Positions 1-6,893 of a DNA stretch of 8,887 bases are shown here, in pieces; the stretch's first letter is position 1; each line of letters opens with the position of its first letter. Under the pieces are notes generated by a model that worked only from the letters and a program-made list of their open reading frames with translations, was not told where the DNA came from and did no database searches. Source of the stretch: Candidatus Woesearchaeota archaeon (GTDB taxonomy: Archaea > Nanobdellota > Nanobdellia > Woesearchaeales > GW2011-AR9); NCBI GenBank assembly GCA_016181345.1, contig JACOZM010000134.1, positions 1 to 8,887 on the forward strand. Direction: 5' to 3'. Made by a program: the position numbers and the translations under genes.

Positions 1-594
<594 letters not shown>

Positions 595-623
595 GAGGGC
601 GTTGGACTTTTATTCCTGAATCT

Positions 624-1301
624 TTATTCACCCGGCAATGTTGGTGGAACTGCAAATGTAGATTCTCTCATATTACAATTCTCCACTACTTTAATTAACA
701 ACCCGCCGTTTTTAACTGCAGTAGGAAGCTCTTCTTGATCCATAAAATTAGGATTGTTTAACAAATCCAACCATTTCATTTCACTGCCGTCCCTGCTGTA
801 AGTATAAACTTTCGTCCAAGTACAATCGCCCTTAAGGTTATTAAGTGGGATACCGATCAATTCATCAGTGATTCCTACAAAGTTCCAGCCTCGATATAAT
901 TGCCGATCAGAGAGTGGGACTACTTCTGTCTCTAAAGTATATTGGGCTAAATTTCTTTCCCCCTCTAACATTCCGCCAGCCCGCTTTTCGGAGTAAACCC
1001 AAAATGCAGTGTTAAGCAATTTATCATCATCGATTACTGAAAGTTTTTCTACTTCCGGGCGAGGATAAGTTCTAACATATTCCTGAGTAGTGGGTATGAA
1101 TGCATAAACTGCTTTAATATCACTTTTCACTAAATCATAATCTGGACTAGTAATTAGCTGCTCTGGAGAATAAAAACCGTAAACCAAGTTCCAGCCTTGG
1201 TAAAATTTAGCCTGAGTGATTTCTCCAACTGCAGAAGCAAATAGTACATTTATAATCAGCAAACCAACAATGATTAAAATCTTTTTTTTCATGTTCTTCA
1301 T
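624..1301 (-). CDS. Secreted protein with two tandem GWN-type repeats
   Basis: I cannot name a function. The protein has 225 residues. It begins with a basic N terminus (MKNMKKK) and a hydrophobic segment (residues 8-23) ending in FASA-VGE, a plausible signal peptidase I site after residue 24, so export is likely. The mature part appears to be two copies of one module. Copy 1 (about 31-105) has FYQGWNLV (33-40), then VYAFIP (65-70) and FWVYSEK (100-106). Copy 2 (about 133-207) has LYRGWNFVG (135-143), VYTYS (165-169) and GLLIKVVE (200-207). GWN modules of this kind recur in exported archaeal proteins, from memory. C160 and C209 could form a disulfide in copy 2. The C terminus is VPPTLPGE, resembling the tail of the preceding lipoprotein. 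The ATG overlaps that gene's TGA (ATGA at 1298-1301), which supports this start over the internal Met4 and suggests translational coupling. Confidence 0.8.
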   Translation of the reverse strand: MKNMKKKILIIVGLLIINVLFASAVGEITQAKFYQGWNLVYGFYSPEQLITSPDYDLVKSDIKAVYAFIPTTQEYVRTYPRPEVEKLSVIDDDKLLNTAFWVYSEKRAGGMLEGERNLAQYTLETEVVPLSDRQLYRGWNFVGITDELIGIPLNNLKGDCTWTKVYTYSRDGSEMKWLDLLNNPNFMDQEELPTAVKNGGLLIKVVENCNMRESTFAVPPTLPGE

Positions 1302-1516
1302 CCTGGTAATGGGGGTGGGGAAGGAATATCATCCAAGACCGCATTATCGCCTTCATTAATATTACTACCATCACTTGCGGGAGCAGTATCCATTTCTTCA
1401 GGAAGCGAAGGCGGTTCTGGAACGGATTGTTCTACTGAACATCCTTCTAAAATAAGCCCTAAAAACAATAAACAAAACAATAAACCAAACACCGTTGCCT
1501 TTTTGATAACCTTCAT
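1298..1516 (-). CDS. Small proline-rich lipoprotein-like secreted peptide
   Basis: I do not recognise a family. The 72-residue product has a basic start (MKVIKK), a hydrophobic stretch of about 15 residues (9-23) and LEGC at 23-26. This resembles a lipobox with C26 as the lipidated residue, although Glu at -2 is unusual. The rest (27-72) is acidic and Pro/Ser-rich, probably unstructured, with two related motifs: PEPPSLPEE (33-41) and PSPPPLPG at the very end (65-72). The following gene's product ends in PPTLPGE, so the two may share a tail or arise from a common module. It overlaps both neighbours by ATGA (1513-1516 and 1298-1301), fixing start and stop well and making it a genuine gene despite its size. 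It may be a membrane-anchored partner of the GWN protein; this is inference from context. Confidence 0.72.
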   Translation of the reverse strand: MKVIKKATVFGLLFCLLFLGLILEGCSVEQSVPEPPSLPEEMDTAPASDGSNINEGDNAVLDDIPSPPPLPG

Positions 1517-2259
1517 TTCCCTATGATGAGGTTTAAATCTTTATATAGTTTTCTATAACACCATTCCACCACTCCTTTCAGATTTTCAATATCCTCTTTA
1601 TTATAGTCAATAAGAAGATCAAGATATTCCTTATCACCGGAAGCATGGAATGCTTTCCATAATTCTACTGGGTTTCCGTTTAGATGCTCTGGACGTTTTA
1701 AGTTTAGGATTTTTTCAACTTCCTTTAGCCCTCCATGAAGCCCTAAGTTTAAGCATAACGGCTTGAGATCAAGATGCGGAACGATTATTTCAATCCCCAA
1801 CTCTTTTTTTAATTTTGGCAGGTCGAACGATGATCCGTTAAACGTGATGATTAATTTGTATTTTAACAGCTCTTGTTCAATCAGATTTTTTTCTAAATTA
1901 ACTCCTTGAACAAAGAAGTTGGAATGATAATAATCAGAAATGCCTACAAGAATGATCTTTCCTGAACTATTGACCTCTATATCTAAAAAACCAGATTCCT
2001 CACGGAAATAGTCATAGAGCCTCCACATTTCAACCGAGGGAAGCTTTTTAATAAAATAAGAAGAATCATTATTCAAGAGAGCCTGTTGCGCTTCTTTTAT
2101 TTTGCGATCATAATAATGCTTTTTTTCAGAAGAGATCCCGTTTATCTCATTACTTCTTTTCTTTAAAAAATGATCCCAATCATAAATCCCCTGCTTCCAG
2201 ATATTCTCTTCTTTTTTTCGGCTTATTTTTTCCAAAAAGATAAACGAATGCCGTATCAT
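1513..2259 (-). CDS. Ribonuclease H-like / DnaQ-fold exonuclease domain protein
   Basis: Predicted metal-dependent 3'-5' exonuclease-type protein of the YprB-like RNase H fold; substrate unknown. In its 248 residues the acidic motifs appear in DnaQ order: FLDIEV (91-96, D93 and E95), TFNGSSFD (139-146, D146), HLDL (162-165) and DYNKEDIENL (218-227, D223). That is a complete set of likely metal ligands, so it should be active. The N-terminal 75 residues are basic and hydrophilic (FLEKISRKKEENIWKQGI near the start), similar to lead-in segments seen in proteins pairing this domain with a RecB-like nuclease, but no such second domain is present. Its TGA overlaps the lipoprotein ATG. The start lies 25-26 bp after a TATA-like box and has little room for a Shine-Dalgarno sequence, suggesting a leaderless mRNA. 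Its operon partners are secreted proteins with no obvious functional link. Confidence 0.85.
   Translation of the reverse strand: MIRHSFIFLEKISRKKEENIWKQGIYDWDHFLKKRSNEINGISSEKKHYYDRKIKEAQQALLNNDSSYFIKKLPSVEMWRLYDYFREESGFLDIEVNSSGKIILVGISDYYHSNFFVQGVNLEKNLIEQELLKYKLIITFNGSSFDLPKLKKELGIEIIVPHLDLKPLCLNLGLHGGLKEVEKILNLKRPEHLNGNPVELWKAFHASGDKEYLDLLIDYNKEDIENLKGVVEWCYRKLYKDLNLIIGK
1540..1547 (-). promoter_or_regulatory. Possible internal promoter (TATA box) before the lipoprotein gene
   Basis: TATATAAA on the minus strand lies in the last codons of the nuclease gene, centred about 27 bp before the lipoprotein ATG at 1516. This matches the spacing of the other leaderless-type starts in the window. 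The box is near-symmetric: on the plus strand it reads AAATCTTTATATA, which could equally direct antisense transcription into the nuclease gene. Confidence 0.4.
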
Positions 2260-2280
2260 TCCTTACCAAGATTCACAATT

Positions 2281-2288
2281 TTTATATA
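2281..2288 (-). promoter_or_regulatory. TATA box of the nuclease/lipoprotein/GWN operon
   Basis: TATATAAA (minus strand) is centred about 26 bp before the nuclease ATG at 2259, the distance expected when transcription starts at the start codon. Read on the plus strand, the same box (TTTATATA) could serve the slipin gene with a leader of about 75 nt, so it may be shared by both divergent genes. Confidence 0.55.
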
Positions 2289-2321
2289 GTTTTCTTAATA
2301 TTATCATATTATTATGGCATT

Positions 2322-2358
2322 ATTGTCATAAAGTTATATTGTCATAACTTCATTGTCG
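2322..2358 (+). promoter_or_regulatory. Operator-like repeats before the slipin gene
   Basis: ATTGTCATAA occurs at 2322-2331 and again at 2338-2347, 16 bp apart; a degenerate third copy, ATTGTCG, starts at 2352. Overlapping them is a perfect 7-bp inverted repeat, AAGTTAT (2331-2337) and ATAACTT (2344-2350), separated by 6 nt. This ends 20 bp before the slipin Shine-Dalgarno sequence. It could be a transcription-factor site or a small leader hairpin. Confidence 0.4.
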
Positions 2359-2385
2359 TTATCATTATCTAAGGAGGTATATCAC

Positions 2386-3153
2386 ATGGCATTTTTATTT
2401 GGATTAAGTTTTCTACCGGGAATTATTTTTATTATTGTTGTTTTCATCCTTTCTGGCTTAAAGGTAGTAAAGCAGTATGAACATGGAGTCAAGTTCACGT
2501 TAGGTAAATTTTCCGGATTGATGCAACCGGGATTAAGGGTCGTTATCCCCATCATCCAGTCGTGGGAGAGAGTTGATTTACGGGTGAAGGCAGTTGATGT
2601 TCCTGATCAAGATTGTATCACTAAGGATAATGTTTCTGTCCGAGTTAATGCTGTCTTGTATTTTAAAGTAGCTGATTCAAAGAGAGCCATCATAGAGGTA
2701 GAAAATTATTATTACGCTACGTCTCAGTTATCTCAGACGACGATGCGGGATGTTGTCGGAGAAGTTACGCTGGATGAACTCTTGCGAGAACGTGATAAAA
2801 TATCTCATCGTATCCAGCAGCTAGTCGATAAGGCTACTGATCCTTGGGGAATAAAGGTAGTTTCTGTTGATCTGAAGCATATCGAGCTTCCTCAGGATAT
2901 GAAACGTGTTATGGCCGCAGAAGCAGAGTCGGAACGGGAGAGAAGGGCCGTCGTTATTAAAGCTGAAGGAGAGGTGATGGCTGCTAATAACATGGCAAAA
3001 GCAGCTCGTACATTGGCAGCAGCTCCTGGAGCTTTGCACTTAAGGACCTTGCAAAGCATTAATGAGATATCTTCCGACCAAAGTAATACTGTCGTCTTTG
3101 CTGTTCCTCTAGAAATTCTCAAGGCTTTTGAAGGGTTTAATAGCAAGAAGTGA
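2386..3153 (+). CDS. Slipin (stomatin-like SPFH/band 7 membrane protein)
   Basis: Integral membrane scaffold of the SPFH superfamily. Family members oligomerise on membranes and, in archaea, are often cleaved by the NfeD-type protease STOPP; the cellular role is unsettled. The 255-residue product has a hydrophobic N-terminal segment (about 1-24), then the SPFH core: VVKQYEHGVKFTLGKF (27-42), PGLRVVIPII (48-57), RVDLRVKAVDVPDQDCITKD (62-81), VNAVLYFKV (87-95) and MRDVVGEVTLDELL (120-133). Next comes GIKVVSVDLKHIELP (155-169), an Ala/Glu/Arg-rich helix (176-215) and a hydrophobic C-terminal patch (VVFAVPLEIL). Length and order are normal for prokaryotic slipins. The start is the ATG at 2386, because AAGGAGGT at 2371-2378 precedes it by 7 nt; the in-frame TTG at 2353 would put that sequence inside the gene. 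No nfeD gene lies on either side, which is atypical. Confidence 0.93.
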   Translation: MAFLFGLSFLPGIIFIIVVFILSGLKVVKQYEHGVKFTLGKFSGLMQPGLRVVIPIIQSWERVDLRVKAVDVPDQDCITKDNVSVRVNAVLYFKVADSKRAIIEVENYYYATSQLSQTTMRDVVGEVTLDELLRERDKISHRIQQLVDKATDPWGIKVVSVDLKHIELPQDMKRVMAAEAESERERRAVVIKAEGEVMAANNMAKAARTLAAAPGALHLRTLQSINEISSDQSNTVVFAVPLEILKAFEGFNSKK

Positions 3154-3412
3154 TAAGATTCTTTGTTTCCTACCTAGTATCTTTTTTTATTTTTTATTCT
3201 TTCTAAGTGCATTTTTGACAGCCGATATTTTCCTTCCAAAACATTTAAATAAACCCTCTCTTTAAATAAGACCAGTTATGATTACCTGCTTAATACAATA
3301 CGCTTACACAATAAAACACTATGTTTAATTCTAAAATAGATAACAAGCTAGAAAGAATAATTATTAGTATATTCTTAAGAGAAAAAATTAAACCATTAGG
3401 AGGTCTATCGTA
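3154..3412 (+). promoter_or_regulatory. Slipin-TRAM intergenic region with terminator and promoter boxes
   Basis: This 259-bp gap holds T-rich tracts at 3182-3199, a likely archaeal oligo-T terminator for slipin. Two identical TTTAAATA boxes follow at 3244-3251 and 3261-3268, and a strong Shine-Dalgarno (AGGAGGT, 3398-3404) lies 8 nt before the TRAM ATG. If either box is used, the TRAM mRNA would have a leader of about 120-140 nt. A weaker AT-rich element (GTATATT, 3367-3373) could give a short leader instead. I see no ORF or tRNA here. Confidence 0.5.
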
Positions 3413-3739
3413 ATGAATGAACAAACACCTCCAGTAAAAGCTGGAGAAACATATGAAGTAGAGATCCAGAGTGTCGGAGAAAAAGGTGATGGCATCGCGA
3501 GAGTGAAAGGATTTGTCCTCTTCGTTCCGGGAGTAAAGAAAGGCGACTTTGTAAAGATAAAAGTGACTAAAGTCCTGCCCAAAGTAGGATTTGCTGAAGT
3601 CTTAGGACAATTGGAAAAAATCGAGCAAGCTCCTCGGGAGCAGAAGTTTGCTACCGTGTCTAGAGACGAAATGGAAGAGCAGGAGCAGGAAGAGAAATTT
3701 GAAGAAACTGACGATTTCGGTGAAGATTTAGATAAATAA
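3413..3739 (+). CDS. TRAM-domain RNA-binding protein with acidic tail
   Basis: Small RNA-binding protein. Stand-alone archaeal TRAM proteins are known as RNA chaperones, in some methanogens cold-induced; the same domain is found in TrmA and MiaB-type enzymes. Of 108 residues, about 9-67 form the TRAM beta-barrel: GETYEVEIQSVGEKGDGIAR (11-30), GFVLFVPGVKKGDFVKIKV (33-51) and GFAEVLG (59-65). The GEKGDGIAR turn and the VPG-KGD segment are diagnostic. The remaining 40 residues are very rich in Glu/Asp (EMEEQEQEEKFEETDDFGED, 86-105) and probably disordered; most stand-alone TRAM proteins I know of are only about 60-75 residues. The start is fixed by AGGAGGT at 3398-3404. The next gene, thpR, starts 58 bp downstream with no clear terminator between them, so both RNA-related genes may be co-transcribed. 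Confidence 0.92.
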   Translation: MNEQTPPVKAGETYEVEIQSVGEKGDGIARVKGFVLFVPGVKKGDFVKIKVTKVLPKVGFAEVLGQLEKIEQAPREQKFATVSRDEMEEQEQEEKFEETDDFGEDLDK

Positions 3740-3797
3740 AGGGTTGAACTTGAATAATAGTTTGAATCAAAAATAAAAATTTAAGTTGTAGGAGAAG

Positions 3798-4364
3798 ATG
3801 AAACATCGGCTTTTTGTAGGAATTCCAATTTCTGCGGAAGTTAAAGAAAGAGTATTAGCCTTGATGTTTCAGTTAAAGAAGATTAAAACCGATGTAAACT
3901 TCGTTCCTCCAGAAAATCTTCATTTCACTCTAAAATTTCTAGGTGACGTTGAAGATTTAGAGATACCTTCTATCCATAAAAAATTAGCTACCCTTTGTTC
4001 TAAAAAACACTCTTTCGATCTTTCTGTAAGTACAGTAGGTGCTTTTCCTTCTTCAGAGAAAATCAACGTCATTTGGGCTGGAGGAAGCCAAGAACTTCTT
4101 TCATTAATGAAAGAAATTGACACAGCACTAAATAACATCAAAAAGAACGATTATTCAGAAGATATCCCTCATTTGACTATTGCTAGGGTAAAATTGGAGA
4201 AAGAAAAATTGAAGAACGAAAAAGAATTAAAGGATTTCCTCCAAATCCATAACGACGATTTTTTTGGAACAATGACTGTGAGAACAATTATTCTCTACAA
4301 ATCAGAGCTAGCCACTACTGGGCCTGTTTATTCTATTGTTCAAACATATAATTTCCGTTCGTAA
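3798..4364 (+). CDS. thpR: RNA 2',3'-cyclic phosphodiesterase (2'-5' RNA ligase family)
   Basis: Member of the 2H phosphoesterase superfamily. It opens 2',3'-cyclic phosphates to 2'-phosphates at RNA ends; archaeal and bacterial members also reversibly ligate tRNA halves through a 2'-5' bond in vitro. The 188-residue length is normal. Both catalytic HxTx motifs are present: HFTL at 42-45 and HLTI at 125-128, the latter followed by AR (R130). The flanking segments RLFVGIPIS (4-12), PPENLHFTLKFLGDV (37-51) and the C-terminal ILYKSELATTGPVYSIV (165-181) are typical of the family. A short Shine-Dalgarno (GGAG, 3791-3794) is close to the ATG. It follows the TRAM gene by 58 bp. A region with many Lys/Glu (131-147) sits in the usual loop and needs no special explanation. 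Confidence 0.95.
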   Translation: MKHRLFVGIPISAEVKERVLALMFQLKKIKTDVNFVPPENLHFTLKFLGDVEDLEIPSIHKKLATLCSKKHSFDLSVSTVGAFPSSEKINVIWAGGSQELLSLMKEIDTALNNIKKNDYSEDIPHLTIARVKLEKEKLKNEKELKDFLQIHNDDFFGTMTVRTIILYKSELATTGPVYSIVQTYNFRS

Positions 4365-4390
4365 TTATTTCTTATTACTATATCACACTA

Positions 4391-4398
4391 TTTTTTTT
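4391..4398 (+). terminator. Oligo-T terminator after thpR
   Basis: Eight consecutive T residues, followed by further T-rich sequence to about 4410, lie 27 bp after the thpR stop. This is the usual form of an archaeal intrinsic terminator, without a required hairpin. A new promoter follows at 4447. Confidence 0.55.
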
Positions 4399-4446
4399 CT
4401 TAATTTTTATCAATCTAAATAATTATTCCCTTTAATTTTAACAATC

Positions 4447-4454
4447 TTTAAATA
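4447..4454 (+). promoter_or_regulatory. TATA box of ppsA
   Basis: TTTAAATA, preceded by CAATC, resembles the BRE/TATA arrangement of the other promoters here. Transcription would begin near 4477, leaving about 40 nt of leader that contains a Shine-Dalgarno (AGAGGTG, 4507-4513). Confidence 0.5.
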
Positions 4455-4517
4455 ATCATTATTCTTCTAACCAAAATATCATAATAAAAAGATTATTGTT
4501 GATAAAAGAGGTGTCAT

Positions 4518-6854
4518 ATGTCATATGTAGCTTGGTTTAAAGATTTAAACAAAGATTCTATTTCTACTGCAGGAGGTAAAGGTGCAAATTTAGGTGAGAT
4601 GTTCCGTTTGGGCATCCCAGTCCCTAATGGTTTTGCCGTTACCGCTCAGACGTATGCCGAATACTTGGAGACTACAAAGATAAAACAGAAAATCCAAGAC
4701 CTTCTAAAAGGCTTAGACGTCAATGATACTGAAAAATTACAAGCAGCATCTAAGAAGGTTATGGATCTCATTGTTTCTACCCCTATTCCCGAAGAGATTG
4801 CGGAAGAGATCATGGATAACTATGAATTGCTGGGAGTAAAACGAGGGGCTAATAGCTTAATTAATTCAGAGCAAGTTTTTGTTGCTGTTAGAAGTTCAGC
4901 TACGGCAGAAGACCTTCCCGAAGCATCATTTGCCGGCCAGCAAGCTACGTTCTTGAACATTAAAGGTAAAGAGAAAGTTGTTCAGGCCGTTTTAGCCTGT
5001 TGGGCTTCATTATTCACTGCCCGGGCAGTCTATTATCGAGAAAAAAACAATTTTGATCATAGTAAAGTCTTAATCTCAGCTATTGTGCAAAAGATGGTTA
5101 ATTCAGAGAAATCAGGAATAACGTTCACAGCGAATCCGTCTACAAATAATCGCAATGAGATTGTTGTTCAGGCCATCTATGGTTTGGGTGAACTCATAGT
5201 TTCTGGAGCAGTAAGCCCCGACACCTATATTGTTGATAAAAAAACCAGAGAGATTAAAGAGATAAAAGTAAAGAAACAGAACATCGGCTTGTTTAGAAAC
5301 GAAAAAGGGGAAAATGAAGAACAAGACATTCAGAAGTCACAGCAAGAGCGCCAAGTTATTGATGAGAAACAAGTCAAAGAGCTGGCACGTTTAGGAACAA
5401 AGCTTGAAGAACATTATGGCAAGCCCCAAGATATTGAATGGGCTATCGAAAAAGGGGAGATTTTTATCGTCCAGACAAGAGCTATAACTACCCTGAAAGG
5501 AGGATCATCTTCTGCATCAGGCTCTTCAACTCAAGACAGCAAAAGAGATGAAGTTCTAGGGATTAACGAAGAGTCTGGAAAAATTATTTTGAAAGGGGAA
5601 ACTGCTTCCGCCGGAGTCGCTTCAGGAAAAGTTCAGATTGTTTTAGAGATGGATCAGCTCAATAAAGTTCAGAAAGGAGATATCCTTGTTGCTCGGATGA
5701 CCACTCCTGATATGGTTCCAGCTATGCAAAAAGCAGCAGGCATAATCACCGATGAAGGTGGTATGACCTGCCATGCTGCTATTGTATCTCGAGAGATGGG
5801 GACTCCTTGTATTGTCGGAACAGAACATGCTACAGAAATATTAAAGGATGGGGAAATAGTTACCGTTCATGCTTCTCGAGGAATTGTCTATGAAGGAAAA
5901 GTTGATATCCAGCCGGCAGTAAAATCTCAGGCAGCGCTTCCTTTAGTCAGCCAAGATATTATTACGGCAACCGAAGTAAAAGTGATTATGGATCTTCCTG
6001 ATGTTGCAGAACACGCTGCTCAGACTGGAGCAGACGGAGTAGGTTTAGTGAGATTAGAAATTATGATCGCTAATGGAGGAATTCATCCAGCTGAATATAT
6101 CCGCCAAGGACGAGAGGAAGACTACGTCAATCTATTAAAAGATGGAATCGGAAAGATCGCTAGGGCCTTCAAGAATAAGCCAGTCTGGGTACGCTGTTCA
6201 GATATGCGCTCTGATGAATATCGGAATTTAAAAGGGGGCGATAAAGAACCAAAAGAGACTGATCCGATGATTGGCTGGCACGCCATTCGACGATTGTTAG
6301 ATGAGCCGAAGATTTTACGCGCTGAATTTCAAGCTATCCGCGAATTACATTACGAAGGACTAAAGAATGTCGGCGTGATGATTCCTTTTGTCATCCGGAC
6401 AGAAGAGCTTCAAGAAGCTAAAGAGATCATGCGTGAATTCGGTTTAGAGCCATGCAAGAACATTGATTTTGGGGTTATGGTCGAAACCCCTGCAGCTTGC
6501 TGGATTATCGAAGAGTTATGTAAGGAAGGGATTTCTTTTGTCAGCTTTGGCACGAATGATTTAACCCAGTTAACCTTAGGTATCGATAGAAATAACCAAA
6601 AGATTCAGAAGTTGTTTGATGAGATGCATCCGGCTGTTTTAGGAGAGATGGCAAAAGTTATCAAAGTATGTAAGAAGTATAAGGTTAAAACCTCCATCTG
6701 CGGACAAGCTGGTTCTCGACAGGAGATGGCTGAATTCTTAGTCCACCAAGGAGTAGACAGCATTTCAGCTAATGCTGATGCTGTTGATGAGATAAGAAGA
6801 ACTGTTGCTAAAACAGAACGGAAACTTCTCTTGGATAGGGAAAGAGAAAGATAG
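4518..6854 (+). CDS. ppsA: Phosphoenolpyruvate synthase (pyruvate, water dikinase)
   Basis: Catalyses pyruvate + ATP + H2O to PEP + AMP + Pi in the cytoplasm, feeding gluconeogenesis. The 778 residues contain all three modules. The N-terminal ATP-grasp domain (about 1-325) has GGKGANLGEM (19-28), VRSSATAEDLPEASFAGQ (124-141) and DIEWAIEKGEIFIVQTRA (305-322). The phosphohistidine swivel domain (about 355-460) has TPDMVPAM (396-403) and GGMTCHAAIVSREMGTP (414-430), with catalytic H419. The C-terminal PEP/pyruvate TIM barrel (about 485-765) has GVGLVRLE (507-514), FGVMVETPAA (651-660), SFGTNDLTQL (676-685) and SICGQA (726-731), with catalytic C728. Length is normal and no key residue is missing. 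A Ser/Gly-rich linker (GGSSSASGSS, 328-337) joins the first two domains. The gene has its own promoter and Shine-Dalgarno and looks monocistronic. Pyruvate phosphate dikinase is less likely because that enzyme is about 880 residues. Confidence 0.97.
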   Translation: MSYVAWFKDLNKDSISTAGGKGANLGEMFRLGIPVPNGFAVTAQTYAEYLETTKIKQKIQDLLKGLDVNDTEKLQAASKKVMDLIVSTPIPEEIAEEIMDNYELLGVKRGANSLINSEQVFVAVRSSATAEDLPEASFAGQQATFLNIKGKEKVVQAVLACWASLFTARAVYYREKNNFDHSKVLISAIVQKMVNSEKSGITFTANPSTNNRNEIVVQAIYGLGELIVSGAVSPDTYIVDKKTREIKEIKVKKQNIGLFRNEKGENEEQDIQKSQQERQVIDEKQVKELARLGTKLEEHYGKPQDIEWAIEKGEIFIVQTRAITTLKGGSSSASGSSTQDSKRDEVLGINEESGKIILKGETASAGVASGKVQIVLEMDQLNKVQKGDILVARMTTPDMVPAMQKAAGIITDEGGMTCHAAIVSREMGTPCIVGTEHATEILKDGEIVTVHASRGIVYEGKVDIQPAVKSQAALPLVSQDIITATEVKVIMDLPDVAEHAAQTGADGVGLVRLEIMIANGGIHPAEYIRQGREEDYVNLLKDGIGKIARAFKNKPVWVRCSDMRSDEYRNLKGGDKEPKETDPMIGWHAIRRLLDEPKILRAEFQAIRELHYEGLKNVGVMIPFVIRTEELQEAKEIMREFGLEPCKNIDFGVMVETPAACWIIEELCKEGISFVSFGTNDLTQLTLGIDRNNQKIQKLFDEMHPAVLGEMAKVIKVCKKYKVKTSICGQAGSRQEMAEFLVHQGVDSISANADAVDEIRRTVAKTERKLLLDRERER

Positions 6855-6881
6855 GAAATTCTTGATTTTCCTTATTTTTTT
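6854..6881 (+). terminator. Terminator of ppsA
   Basis: A weak stem, GGAAA (6854-6858) with TTTCC (6867-6871), is followed by seven T residues (6875-6881) and more T-rich sequence. It starts at the ppsA stop codon and lies in the 39-bp gap before the convergent rnp4 stop. The T tract, rather than the 5-bp stem, is probably what matters in an archaeon. Confidence 0.5.
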
Positions 6882-6893
6882 ATTTCTTCTTTT

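Noticed and set aside
1513..2259. The nuclease, lipoprotein and GWN genes as a defence system
   Set aside because: Only one nuclease domain is present, with no sensor, NTPase or toxin-like partner; the other two products are exported.
2353..2385. Upstream in-frame TTG start for slipin, adding 11 residues
   Set aside because: The Shine-Dalgarno AAGGAGGT at 2371-2378 would fall inside the gene, and it is ideally spaced for the ATG at 2386.
2821..3146. Minus-strand open frames opposite the slipin gene
   Set aside because: No ribosome binding site or recognisable motif; composition mirrors the slipin coding strand, so they are shadows.
3154..3412. A tRNA or other structured RNA gene in the longest gap
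   Set aside because: No cloverleaf arms, no T-loop consensus and no GC-rich segment as stable RNAs in AT-rich archaea usually show.
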